This document shows, piece after piece, positions 28,068 to 36,972 of a stretch of DNA of 64,000 bases (positions are counted from its first letter, which is position 1; every line of letters starts with the position of its first letter). Source of the DNA: Bacteroidota bacterium. GTDB taxonomy: Bacteria; Bacteroidota; Bacteroidia; Cytophagales; Cytophagaceae. Under the pieces are notes generated by a model. It saw nothing but the letters and a program-made list of their open reading frames with translations, made no database searches and was not told the DNA's origin. Where the stretch lies: contig JAEWYS010000014.1 of NCBI GenBank assembly GCA_023458555.1, positions 248,001-312,000 of the forward strand. Reading direction: 5' to 3'. Position numbers and translations under genes: made by a program.

Positions 28068-28208
28068 ATGACCGTGAGATCAAGAACACCAATTTCTGAT
28101 TATTATCAGCACAAAGAAAGAATGAAAAAGCAGGAACAAGCAAAAACTGCCAATTCACAGTTCAAGGTTTCAACCTCAAAAGGAAACAATACGACCAAAA
28201 GCAATTAA
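28068..28208 (+). CDS. Small basic protein, 46 residues, function unknown
   Basis: An ATG-initiated frame in an otherwise empty 500-bp spacer encodes a 46-residue hydrophilic peptide beginning MTVRSRTPISDYYQ. It is rich in Lys, Gln, Ser and Thr (HKERMKKQEQAK, TSKGNNTTKSN), with no hydrophobic helix. An AT-rich leader precedes it and a strong hairpin terminator lies 130 bp downstream. Composition resembles small ribosome- or nucleic-acid-associated proteins, but no family is recognised. Confidence 0.4.
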   Translation: MTVRSRTPISDYYQHKERMKKQEQAKTANSQFKVSTSKGNNTTKSN

Positions 28209-28338
28209 AGGCTAATTGCTGCGTATTGTCAAATATTGTTTATTTAAATAATATTCAGTCATATTTTTTAATTGTATAATTACTAATTGAGAATTAATTC
28301 GGCTTGTAATAATACACGAGCACCGAATCAGATCTTTC

Positions 28339-28369
28339 AAAAAGCCGTTTGAGACAAACGGCTTTTTTT
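28339..28369. terminator. Bidirectional rho-independent terminator
   Basis: AAAAGCCGTTTG pairs with CAAACGGCTTTT around a 4-base loop, with a T-run after and As before. It lies at the stop codon of the PAS kinase (minus strand) and downstream of the small + strand gene. Confidence 0.85.
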
Positions 28370-29879
28370 ATAGTATAATCCGAAAGCATGTTCCCTCATT
28401 TACTTTGCTTTGTACTTCAATTGTTCCATTCATCATACTAACCTGATTTTTTACAAGATGTAAACCTAACCCCTTTCCTTCCACATGATTATGAAATCGC
28501 TTATACATCCCGAAAATTTTGTGCGCATTGGTTTCCAGATCAATCCCCAGTCCATTATCTTCAAAAATAAGCTCTGTTTTATCATTATCTCTCTTTTGGC
28601 TTCGGACACCAATTAAAACCGCACTATCCGGCTTCCTGTATTTAATTGAATTTGAAATAAGATTAATAAATATGCTTCGAATATAATTGGTAACAGAATA
28701 AATAACAGGAACTTCATCAAAATCATAAACGAGTATTGCACTGGATTCCTCTATCTGTGCTTTCAGTAAATTCTTTACCATTTTTATTTCATCTTCCAGA
28801 GAAACCAGACTTTTTATTTGAGCATGATCTCCGTTTTGAGAAAGCAGCAAATTTAAATCCTTAATAACGGTATCAAGATTCAGCGCAGTTTTTTTTATGT
28901 GAATAAACATCTCCTCCTTGAGACGCATATCATCGTTATATTCCTCAATCACATTAATAAGGCCAAGCAATGTGACTATGGGCCCGCGCAAATTATGAGA
29001 AATCACATAAGAGAACTGATTTAGCTGCTGATTTTGCAAAATGAGCTCTTCATTAATTTTTACCAGTTTATTTTCTTTTTTTCTCAATTCAGTAATATCT
29101 ACACCAACCAGCGAAATTCGTGTCAGTTTTCCGCTTTCTCTTATAGGTTGGAGCAATACCTCCAGATGGCACTGTTCTTCAGGTCCGATTATATGACTCT
29201 GATAGAAACTGACAGTTTCTCCTTCTCTGGCCTTATCATAATACTCGTCAAACTGCTTGAGAAGATGCCCTGAAAGATACCTAGTTACGTTTTTTCCTTT
29301 TTTCAGTTCTTTGCCATAAAAAGTAATAGCGGAGAGATTCGCCTGCTGGTTAAACCAGGTAATCTCTCCGTTCAGATCCAGTAGAATGTGAATATGCTTG
29401 GAACTTTCAAAAAGCACTTTGAGCTTTCTGTCATTTTCCCGGTTTCTTTTCTCCGAAAGTTTTTGCATGGTAATCTCCCGGATTAAAAAATAGGCGGAAG
29501 GTGCTCTCCCGTCTGAGGCCGATAAAAGAGACACATAATTCATCAGATATTTATAACTGCCAAGAACCATACCTTCTGTTTCATAGTGTACCGGCTCACC
29601 GGTTGTAAACACTTTGTTCAAGGCCCTTTCTATTTTAAAGTGATGCTCCGGCGGAGCAACCTCAAAAATGTCCTTTCCTATAAAACCAACTAACTGATCC
29701 TCTGAATAGTCAGGCAAATGTATCTTCAGAATCCTGCAGTCCGTATCAACCTGTATGATAATATCCGGTGAAGCATCAAAAAGTATTTTATAAATATCAG
29801 TCTCTACACGACTGAGACGCTTATTTTCGGCTTTTAATTGTTCGATTTCCTTTTCGAGATCATTTATACGCTGGGACAT
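28368..29879 (-). CDS. PAS-domain sensor histidine kinase
   Basis: 503 residues with no membrane segment. A short N-terminal coiled coil (LEKEIEQLKAENKRL) is followed by two PAS domains (about 30-150, with IYKILFDASPDIIIQVD; about 160-275, with LFESSKHIHILLDLNGEI ending VDITEL). A HisKA domain follows with His295 (FSYVISHNLRGPIV), then a HATPase (NLISNSIKY, DNGLGID, GKGLGLHLV). The SHNLRGP box is typical of Bacteroidota cytosolic PAS kinases without fused receivers. The ligand is unknown. It is monocistronic, so its response regulator must be encoded elsewhere. Confidence 0.92.
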   Translation of the reverse strand: MSQRINDLEKEIEQLKAENKRLSRVETDIYKILFDASPDIIIQVDTDCRILKIHLPDYSEDQLVGFIGKDIFEVAPPEHHFKIERALNKVFTTGEPVHYETEGMVLGSYKYLMNYVSLLSASDGRAPSAYFLIREITMQKLSEKRNRENDRKLKVLFESSKHIHILLDLNGEITWFNQQANLSAITFYGKELKKGKNVTRYLSGHLLKQFDEYYDKAREGETVSFYQSHIIGPEEQCHLEVLLQPIRESGKLTRISLVGVDITELRKKENKLVKINEELILQNQQLNQFSYVISHNLRGPIVTLLGLINVIEEYNDDMRLKEEMFIHIKKTALNLDTVIKDLNLLLSQNGDHAQIKSLVSLEDEIKMVKNLLKAQIEESSAILVYDFDEVPVIYSVTNYIRSIFINLISNSIKYRKPDSAVLIGVRSQKRDNDKTELIFEDNGLGIDLETNAHKIFGMYKRFHNHVEGKGLGLHLVKNQVSMMNGTIEVQSKVNEGTCFRIIL

Positions 29880-30197
29880 TCATCTTTCTGATTAAAACTT
29901 GCATACCCTAACAACTCCATAGCTTAATCAATATTTTAGAAATCAACACTATAAAAACAACATTTTTACCTTTAAAGTCAAAAAAACATCAGTAACAAGT
30001 CGGGCACATATACGCCCGGTAAGCAGAACCCAGGCATTCTGAAACATAACCAGATCCGGGGCATAGCAGAAAAACCGGGAAATAAAATTAAATTTCCGCC
30101 GGAACACAAGCTTCAAACACATTCATTGTTATATTTATATCATTAAATCAGGCTGACAAATCTGACATTATTTTCTCTAAACTTTAAACTATCTGAC
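29880..30197. other. 318-bp divergent intergenic region
   Basis: AT-rich spacer between the PAS kinase and the transglutaminase-like operon. No gene, strong hairpin or exact TAnnTTTG element was found; it should contain promoters for both directions. Confidence 0.5.
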
Positions 30198-32123
30198 TTG
30201 AATCCGGATTTTCGTTTCTGTTTTGCTTTTCTTTTCCTTTTATCCCACTTCTGCTTTGGGCAACAGGCCGCTGACTACAATACATTATCAGAAAGATTTG
30301 CCGGCGAGCGGGCAGTTGTCCTGCAGGACAGAGATCATATACATATCAGTCTCACCGAAGGAAGGCTGAACATAGGCTATGACCGCTATTCCGAAACGAT
30401 GTACCTTGACAATATGGCCGGATTATTTTCTGAACACTCCATTGAATATTCCGAATTTGACAATATCGTTTCAATAGAGGCTGCCACACTGATCCCCGAT
30501 AAAAACAAATTCCGGGAGATTAAGGTAAAGGACTTTACTCATAAGGAAAAACTAAGCCGATCCGTATTTTTCGACGGAAGCAAAACCGTATCTTTTCTGT
30601 TTCCCAAACTGGAAAAGGGCACCAAAAGCTACGTAAAATACAAAAAGCAAATCACAGAGCCCCGCTTTCTTCCGTCTTTTTATTTCCAGCGTGGTATTCC
30701 CGTACTGAAAGCCGAGTTTAGCATTACCGTATGTCCTGATATAGAAATAGACTGGAAGCTTATCAATATGGATGAGAAAAAGCTAAGCTTTACTACGCAG
30801 AAAGATAAAAGCAACAATATCACCTATACATGGACAATGCATGATATTGAAAAACTGGTCAAAGAGTCCGATGCCCCCGATGCCAGATACTATACTCCGC
30901 ACATACTTACCTGGATCAAATCATATAAAACGAAGAGCAAAAACGAGCCTGTTCTTGGTAGCACTCAGGAGCTGTATACATGGTACTATTCACTGGTAAA
31001 GGATGCCAATAAGGAAGATAGCGAAGAATTGAAGAAAATCACCGATTCATTAAAAGCAGGTTCCGCTTCCGAGCTTGAAACAGTCCGGAAAGTTTTTTAC
31101 TGGGTTCAGGATAATATAAAATATATAGCCATTGAGGACGGTATGGGCGGCTTTGTGCCACGCAGCGCCAGAGCTGTGTGCGAAAAACGTTACGGCGACT
31201 GCAAAGATATGTCAAGCATCATTCAAAAAATGCTCGAATATGCAGGCATTCCTGCCTACCTGACCTGGATCGGAAGCCGCGATATACCCTACTCTTATTC
31301 TGAGGTTGCCACTCCTTCTGTAGACAACCATATGATATGTACCTATATCCACGAAAACCAGTATTATTTTCTGGATGCCACCGGACAGTACACTCCGTTT
31401 GGAATGCCGACTGCCTTCATCCAAGGGAAAGAAGCTCTGATCGGAATCGACAGCAATACCTTTATGGTATATAAGGTACCGGTCCTCCCCGCTGATGAAA
31501 ATCGTATCACAGACTCTGTCCATATACAGATAGCACAAAACAAAATACTGGGTAAAGGTCAAAGCACCTTAAGCGGTTATGCCAAAATCAATTCAACCTA
31601 TACTCTCAGTGCCCGCTCCGGAGAGTGGAGCAAAGTACTACGTGACTTTTATAACAAAGGCAACAACAAATTCCTGATTGACTCACTGGAGATCAAAAAC
31701 CTTTACAACCGGGACCAGCCTCTGTCAATTAAATACACCTTCAATATTGATGACTATATCAAACAGGCAGAGAATGAATTGTATGTCAATATGCATCTGA
31801 GCAAACTGTGGCAGACTTCTTCAATAAAGAAAGACCGTAAATATCCTATGGATCTTGAAAGTGCACAAAAGGATATAAACGTTGTAACACTCGAAATGCC
31901 CAAAGGATATGCCCTGCGCTATATGCCCGCCAGTGTTTCATACTCCAATGAACATTACGGATTTGACATATCCTATCAGAAAGTAAAAAACGGTATTGAA
32001 ATGACCCGCACCATTTATACCAATACGCTGCTGCTACAGACAGACAGTTTTGAAAACTGGAATAGCATGATTAAAGAATTAAACAAAGCCTACTCGGAAG
32101 TTGTGGTACTGAACAAATTATAA
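30198..32123 (+). CDS. DUF3857 and transglutaminase-like protein, catalytic residues intact
   Basis: 641 residues. The TTG start at 30198 is chosen because it gives a complete signal peptide (MNPDFRFCFAFLFLLSHFCF, cleavage after GQ). A DUF3857 domain (about 45-240) precedes a transglutaminase/protease fold. Cys335 lies in RYGDCKDMSS, His378 in SVDNHMICTY and Asp393 in YFLDATG, a complete Cys-His-Asp triad. The C-terminal 200 residues form a beta-rich domain. It is probably periplasmic or exported. Such proteins may cleave or cross-link peptides, but no substrate is known. It is 5 bp upstream of a paralogue that lacks the triad. Confidence 0.88.
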   Translation: MNPDFRFCFAFLFLLSHFCFGQQAADYNTLSERFAGERAVVLQDRDHIHISLTEGRLNIGYDRYSETMYLDNMAGLFSEHSIEYSEFDNIVSIEAATLIPDKNKFREIKVKDFTHKEKLSRSVFFDGSKTVSFLFPKLEKGTKSYVKYKKQITEPRFLPSFYFQRGIPVLKAEFSITVCPDIEIDWKLINMDEKKLSFTTQKDKSNNITYTWTMHDIEKLVKESDAPDARYYTPHILTWIKSYKTKSKNEPVLGSTQELYTWYYSLVKDANKEDSEELKKITDSLKAGSASELETVRKVFYWVQDNIKYIAIEDGMGGFVPRSARAVCEKRYGDCKDMSSIIQKMLEYAGIPAYLTWIGSRDIPYSYSEVATPSVDNHMICTYIHENQYYFLDATGQYTPFGMPTAFIQGKEALIGIDSNTFMVYKVPVLPADENRITDSVHIQIAQNKILGKGQSTLSGYAKINSTYTLSARSGEWSKVLRDFYNKGNNKFLIDSLEIKNLYNRDQPLSIKYTFNIDDYIKQAENELYVNMHLSKLWQTSSIKKDRKYPMDLESAQKDINVVTLEMPKGYALRYMPASVSYSNEHYGFDISYQKVKNGIEMTRTIYTNTLLLQTDSFENWNSMIKELNKAYSEVVVLNKL

Positions 32124-32128
32124 GGATT

Positions 32129-34105
32129 ATGAAAGCAAACATTTTTGGATTTCTTTTCATCTGGATAGCTACAGCCGGATTCTGCCTGGCTAACACCCCC
32201 GACTACCAGATGTATGACTGGGAGAGTAGCCGTACTCTATACAAACTAACCCCGGAAGAAGCGGCAATGGAAGTAGTTGTACTGAAAGACAAACGGGCCG
32301 TTGAGTTTTTCAATGAAACTCCGGACGGACTTTCGCAATACATTCTGCATCACTCTATAATCAGAGTCAACTCAGACAAGGCCATTGCCGAAAACAATCG
32401 TATCTACATTCCTTCGGGCTCATCGTTTCAATATGTTTCGCACAAAGTACGCGTGCTGACTCCCGATGGAAGGATCCGGACACTTTCCGATGCAGATATC
32501 CGAGAGGCAACGGACGAAAAAACACGGGCTGTTTACCGTTTTTTTGCATTGGAAGGACTGGAAAAAGGCAGTGAAATAGAGCACCTGTACCTGATGAACA
32601 CTCCTGTTAACTATACCGGCACCAGAGAAATCATCCAAAGTGATGAATTAAGAAAAAATATTGAGTTTGAGCTTATTTCTCCCGTATATCTGACATTTAA
32701 AATCAAATCCTACAACGGACTGCCTCAGGCAACAGCTGATACTTCCAGAAAAGACAAAAACGTATTACGTATTCAGGCAGCTGAAATAGAGCCACTGAAG
32801 GAGGAAGCGGTATCTGCCTATACTGCCAGTCTGCAGCAGCTAATATACAAGCTGGAAAGCAACAGCCTGTCCGGCAGATTCAATCTGATCACTTATGCTG
32901 GTATCACAAGCCCTCTGGTGAAGAATGTATGCTACTCGGCCGGAAAAAATGAATTGAAAAAAGTCAAAAAGCTGGTTCAGCAACTGCAGCTAAAACAATA
33001 TGCAGGAATCAGAGAAAAAGTTTCGGCCATCGAACAGCACATCAAACACAACATAATGGTAATAGAAAATCCTAATCCTGTATTTGGAACTATTGCCGGA
33101 ATTCTGGACAACAAAGTCGGCTCAGAGGATGGACTGGTCAAGCTGTATGCAGCCATACTCAACGAAGCAGGCATCGATTATGAGCTTGTGCTCACCAGTG
33201 ACCGCAGCAAGCTCAAGTTTGATCCGGATTTTGAAGCGTACAATTTTCTTTCCGCGTACTTATTCTACTTTCCCGAACTGAAGGTTTTTCTTTCTCCTTC
33301 TGAGGTTACATCCAGTCTGGGCTATATACCGGCCAATTATACGGCCAACCATGGCTGGTTTATGAAAAAAATCCGGCACGATGCCAAATCCGTATCCGCA
33401 GAGGGCCGAATTGAGTATATTGCACCTATTGACTATGACCGGAATTTCAGCAATCACTATGTTGCCGTCAACTTCACCGACAATATACTCAACCCTGTAG
33501 TCGACCTTGAATATCAGCTGGGCGGCTATTATGCCAATTACTTCCAGCCATATTATTCCTATATGTCCCCGGAAGATGTTCAAAAAACCAATGAGGCCAT
33601 CATACACAACTATATTACCAATGCAGAAATCACTTCTGTCAAGGCGGAAAATGCCGGCAGGGAATATTTCGGTAAGAAACCTTTTATTGTAAAATCAAGT
33701 CTGACCAGTGATCAGCTTGTCGAAAAAGCAGGCAACAAATACCTCTTCAAAGTCGGCGATCTGATAGGCCCGCAAATGGAAATGTATCAGGAAGAAAAAC
33801 GTAAGCTTGATATTGAAAATGATTTTATGCGTCTTTACAGACGCCAGATCCGGTTTGAACTGCCTGCCGGATACAGAGTTGCTAATCCGGAAGCGCTCAA
33901 TATGGATGTCCACTACAAAGAAAATGATGATAAAATCATCGCTTTCATTTCTTCTTACAAACAGGAAGGTAACCATTATATTATTGAAGTAGAGGAATAC
34001 TACAAGAAGCTTTATTTTCCGGTCAGGCTGTACGAAGATTACCGCAGGGTAATCAATGCAGCAGCAGATTTCAACAAAATCACCCTGATTATTGAAAAAA
34101 TATAA
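32129..34105 (+). CDS. DUF3857/transglutaminase-like paralogue, catalytically dead
   Basis: 658 residues with a signal peptide (MKANIFGFLFIWIATAGFCLA). It has the same architecture as its upstream neighbour: DUF3857 (VRVLTPDGRIRTLSDADI near residue 107), then a transglutaminase fold. Where the neighbour has GDCKD, this protein reads VGSEDGLVKLYAAILNEAG, so the nucleophilic Cys is replaced by Glu at about 333; the histidine and acid motifs are also absent. It therefore probably binds or presents a substrate, or regulates the active paralogue. The 5-bp gap implies one operon, closed by the terminator at 34116. Confidence 0.85.
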   Translation: MKANIFGFLFIWIATAGFCLANTPDYQMYDWESSRTLYKLTPEEAAMEVVVLKDKRAVEFFNETPDGLSQYILHHSIIRVNSDKAIAENNRIYIPSGSSFQYVSHKVRVLTPDGRIRTLSDADIREATDEKTRAVYRFFALEGLEKGSEIEHLYLMNTPVNYTGTREIIQSDELRKNIEFELISPVYLTFKIKSYNGLPQATADTSRKDKNVLRIQAAEIEPLKEEAVSAYTASLQQLIYKLESNSLSGRFNLITYAGITSPLVKNVCYSAGKNELKKVKKLVQQLQLKQYAGIREKVSAIEQHIKHNIMVIENPNPVFGTIAGILDNKVGSEDGLVKLYAAILNEAGIDYELVLTSDRSKLKFDPDFEAYNFLSAYLFYFPELKVFLSPSEVTSSLGYIPANYTANHGWFMKKIRHDAKSVSAEGRIEYIAPIDYDRNFSNHYVAVNFTDNILNPVVDLEYQLGGYYANYFQPYYSYMSPEDVQKTNEAIIHNYITNAEITSVKAENAGREYFGKKPFIVKSSLTSDQLVEKAGNKYLFKVGDLIGPQMEMYQEEKRKLDIENDFMRLYRRQIRFELPAGYRVANPEALNMDVHYKENDDKIIAFISSYKQEGNHYIIEVEEYYKKLYFPVRLYEDYRRVINAAADFNKITLIIEKI

Positions 34106-34115
34106 CTGATACGGT

Positions 34116-34166
34116 ATCCCGTAAATTGACAGCTTTGACAAACCTGGTCAGTTTACGGGATTTTTT
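34116..34166. terminator. Rho-independent terminator between convergent genes
   Basis: ATCCCGTAAATTGAC pairs with GTCAGTTTACGGGAT (15 bp, one G-T) with a 16-base loop and a TTTTTT tail. It ends the transglutaminase-like pair and abuts the stop of the ABC transporter gene. Confidence 0.88.
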
Positions 34167-35937
34167 ATTCATGATCATCATTTTTGGCATCTTCCTGATG
34201 CTGCCACATTGCCTGAAATATCGGGCTTTCTGCTTTTAACTTTGAAAAGGTTCCCTCATCCAGTATACGCCCCTGGTCAAGTATATACACATAATCAAAA
34301 TTGATCAGCAGATGCAGCCTGTGCAGAGATGAAATAATGATCTTGTCTGAGTACTGCGCAAAGAGCCCCTGATAAATCAATAACTCATTGCGGGGATCAA
34401 CACTGCTGGTCGGTTCATCGAGCAGCACGATCTGGCTCGTACGAGCCGCAAGAATACCTCTGGCCAGTGCCAGGCGCTGTTTCTGTCCGCCCGACAGGTT
34501 TACGCCTTTTTCCTGAATATACGAATCCAGTCCGTTGGGAAGCATTTGCAGTACTTCATAGAACCCGGCCAGATGGCAGGCTTCCAGTATTTCTGATTCG
34601 GACACTTCCAGCCCCAAGGTGATGTTATAGCGAATTGTACTTTCAAAAATCTCGGGCTCCTGAGGAAAAAGACTCACCATATTAGCCAGCTGTCTGAACG
34701 ACACTTCCTGATTATCCACAAAAATAACTGAACTGCCATCATGTACCTGATACAAGCCCCTCAAAAGCGCCAGAACAGTACTTTTGCCACTACCACTCTC
34801 TCCGATCAGCGCCACCTTCTGCCCTCTTCTGAACTTCATGTTAATAGAGGTCAGCGCAGCCACTTTCCGGGACGAGGCATGGGTAAAGTTCAGATTGCTG
34901 ATACGTACTGCATTCCAGCTTTGCGGAATTCCGGCCGAAGGCGGCAGCACTTCCATTTTATAATTGCCTACAAGCATTCTGGCCGCTTCTACCTCTGTAT
35001 TGAACTGTAGCACTTTGGTATACTGAGCCGCTATATCGCTAAAGACGCCCGTAAACTGATTGACATACCCAATCAGCGTGACAAGCCCTCCTATAAAAAA
35101 AGCGGTGCCCGGCTCCATATGCTGATATACATACCCCAGCACCACTACAGCATAGATCAGTGCCACCATAATCTGGGCAACAAACCATTTAAGCTCGTTG
35201 ATAACTACATTTTCCCGAAAAGGCGGGTACACATCGTTGATCTTGTCCAGCATGCTTATCTCCATCTGACGCTCCAGTCTCAGCGTAATCACAGTAATGA
35301 TATTGGAAAGGCTGTCAAAAAGTGAAGCCATGACCGAGTGCTGTCTTTCATTGACTTCCTTCAGAGTTCGGACAAAAGGTTTATCAAAAAGGATAATGAT
35401 AAAAATGGTAATAATTCCCAGCACTACAGCAATACTGCCAAACAGCGGAGAGAAATATATCATGGCAGCAAAAGAAAACAGAAAACGCCCGAAAGCATAC
35501 ATATAAATGAAACCATTCTGAAAAAACTCTTTCAGCGCTTCATAGCCTTTCCTTACCTTACTGATTGTGGAGCCAGTATGATGGTCCTGATGCCAGTTCA
35601 TCGGCATATGCACTACTTTATGATAGTGCTCTACCATAAAATTTCTGCTGATATGAAAAGCCAGCTTACGCTCCATTACCCTGGCCGGACCGTGAAAAAC
35701 CCATTCAAGCAGCTTAAGCCCTACATAGGCAGCTGCATAAATCCAGGCAAAACGCAATGCTTTCAGTCCATCCTTCTGCAATCCATCTATAAACCAGCCA
35801 TAGAGCAGCGGCGCTACGGCAACCACCAGGTTTGAAAAGGCAAACATGATGTAAATACGTACAAAACGACTCTTTTCCCTTCCCGCATAAGACCAGGCCG
35901 TTCGCAGCAGGGAAATGTATGGGTTACCCATAAGCAC
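34165..35937 (-). CDS. ABC transporter, fused permease and ATPase (exporter type)
   Basis: 590 residues: a six-helix type-1 exporter membrane domain (about 20-310) and a nucleotide-binding domain with Walker A GESGSGKST, Q-loop FPQEPEIFES, signature LSGGQKQRLALARG, Walker B IVLLDEPTSSVDP and a switch His in SSLHRLHLL. It is a half-transporter acting as a homodimer, in the MsbA/LmrA class. The substrate (lipid, drug or peptide) cannot be told from the sequence. No partner gene or accessory protease domain is present. The GTG/ATG region at the start reads MLMGNPYISLLRTAWSYAGR; initiation at either Met is possible. Confidence 0.92.
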   Translation of the reverse strand: MLMGNPYISLLRTAWSYAGREKSRFVRIYIMFAFSNLVVAVAPLLYGWFIDGLQKDGLKALRFAWIYAAAYVGLKLLEWVFHGPARVMERKLAFHISRNFMVEHYHKVVHMPMNWHQDHHTGSTISKVRKGYEALKEFFQNGFIYMYAFGRFLFSFAAMIYFSPLFGSIAVVLGIITIFIIILFDKPFVRTLKEVNERQHSVMASLFDSLSNIITVITLRLERQMEISMLDKINDVYPPFRENVVINELKWFVAQIMVALIYAVVVLGYVYQHMEPGTAFFIGGLVTLIGYVNQFTGVFSDIAAQYTKVLQFNTEVEAARMLVGNYKMEVLPPSAGIPQSWNAVRISNLNFTHASSRKVAALTSINMKFRRGQKVALIGESGSGKSTVLALLRGLYQVHDGSSVIFVDNQEVSFRQLANMVSLFPQEPEIFESTIRYNITLGLEVSESEILEACHLAGFYEVLQMLPNGLDSYIQEKGVNLSGGQKQRLALARGILAARTSQIVLLDEPTSSVDPRNELLIYQGLFAQYSDKIIISSLHRLHLLINFDYVYILDQGRILDEGTFSKLKAESPIFQAMWQHQEDAKNDDHE

Positions 35938-36290
35938 AATTAAATCGATTCCTTGCCAATCAAAACAGTGCAGCCTACAGAAAGTTAAAAGGAAAGTACA
36001 GGAAAATTAAAATAAATCCCCAGGATCAGACGACTAATTAATTATATATTGATTTACAGATATTTTAGCCGTTAATAGAAATAAGTTTAAGGTTTAAGGC
36101 TCAAAGAGCGCGACACTGCCTGAGCTTACCGAAGTCCGGAACATCCTGCCGGAAAGAAATGAAAAAATGAACAGCTGGTGTTCGGTGGTTAGTGAAGCTT
36201 ATCCTCATACATAAATCAACTAAATGATTATCACATACTTTATACACAATCGTACACGTACCACTTAAGCGCCTGATCGTATAAATCAAT
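35938..36290. other. 353-bp intergenic region holding a dispersed repeat copy
   Basis: No gene is seen. The central part (36098-36172) is copy A of a repeat also found at 44106 and 53596. The rest is AT-rich sequence. Confidence 0.6.
36098..36172 (+). repeat. Dispersed intergenic repeat, copy A
   Basis: Begins GGCTCAAAGA, then CCTGAGCTTACCGAAG and GGAACATCCTGCCGG with a trailing A-rich AAATGAAAAAATGAAC. Order and spacing of these blocks match copy C at 53596 and, less well, copy B at 44106. Confidence 0.55.
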
Positions 36291-36956
36291 TCAGCGGTAA
36301 CGCATCACTGACCACTCAACAGGAGCCCATAAGGCGGTCCGTACTCCGGCCTTTTTCAATCCCTCATTGGTCCAGCTATTACATGTATAAAAGCAGGAAT
36401 ATGTTCCCGAAGCTTCATAAAAATGGTCATAGCCGGAGGTATATGTAACAGCGTCTATCCGGACCGGATCCCCTGTTTCGGAGCGGTAAAAAGCCTCTTC
36501 TATATGAGCTGACAAGTTATGATATTGCTCCGATGTCAGCCAGACGGCGCGGGTACGGTCCGATTCTACCATGCCGGAATACAAAGTTACATGCAATGCC
36601 GTTCCCCCTCTTCCGGACAGCGCATTGACTGCAGTGGACATTTTCAGATCTGCCCATGTCGGCGTATTGAGATAAAACCCCTTGTCGCCCCAGCCAAATG
36701 CTATGTAGCGGTAATTGCCCTCCCGGTACTCATCAAAATCGATCAGCTCCTGCCAGTCACGGATAGCATTTCGGACCGGCACCACCAGATCCGTATGAGC
36801 GCCGTTGCTACGCACGTACATCAATACTCTGTCTTCCGGTATCGGGTCAGTCTCTGCCGGATTGACCGGCACAGAAGACAAAATCAGAACCAGTATCAGA
36901 TAGCATACCGGCAGACTGAGGAGCAGATACAGAAAACGCACGATCCATTTGCTCAT
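36291..36956 (-). CDS. TIGR02117/DUF2459 family membrane-anchored protein
   Basis: 221 residues with one N-terminal membrane helix (about 5-28). The soluble part has the family motifs VLMYVRSNGAHTDLVVPV, YIAFGWGDKGFYLNTPTW, ALHVTLYSG and FYTCNSWTNEGLKKAGVRT. The conserved His near the start and the Cys in the TCNSW box suggest an NlpC/P60-like cysteine hydrolase fold, but activity has not been established for the family to my knowledge. It lies 16 bp downstream of the J-domain gene and is probably co-transcribed. Confidence 0.85.
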   Translation of the reverse strand: MSKWIVRFLYLLLSLPVCYLILVLILSSVPVNPAETDPIPEDRVLMYVRSNGAHTDLVVPVRNAIRDWQELIDFDEYREGNYRYIAFGWGDKGFYLNTPTWADLKMSTAVNALSGRGGTALHVTLYSGMVESDRTRAVWLTSEQYHNLSAHIEEAFYRSETGDPVRIDAVTYTSGYDHFYEASGTYSCFYTCNSWTNEGLKKAGVRTALWAPVEWSVMRYR

Positions 36957-36972
36957 ATGCGAAAACCCCGGA

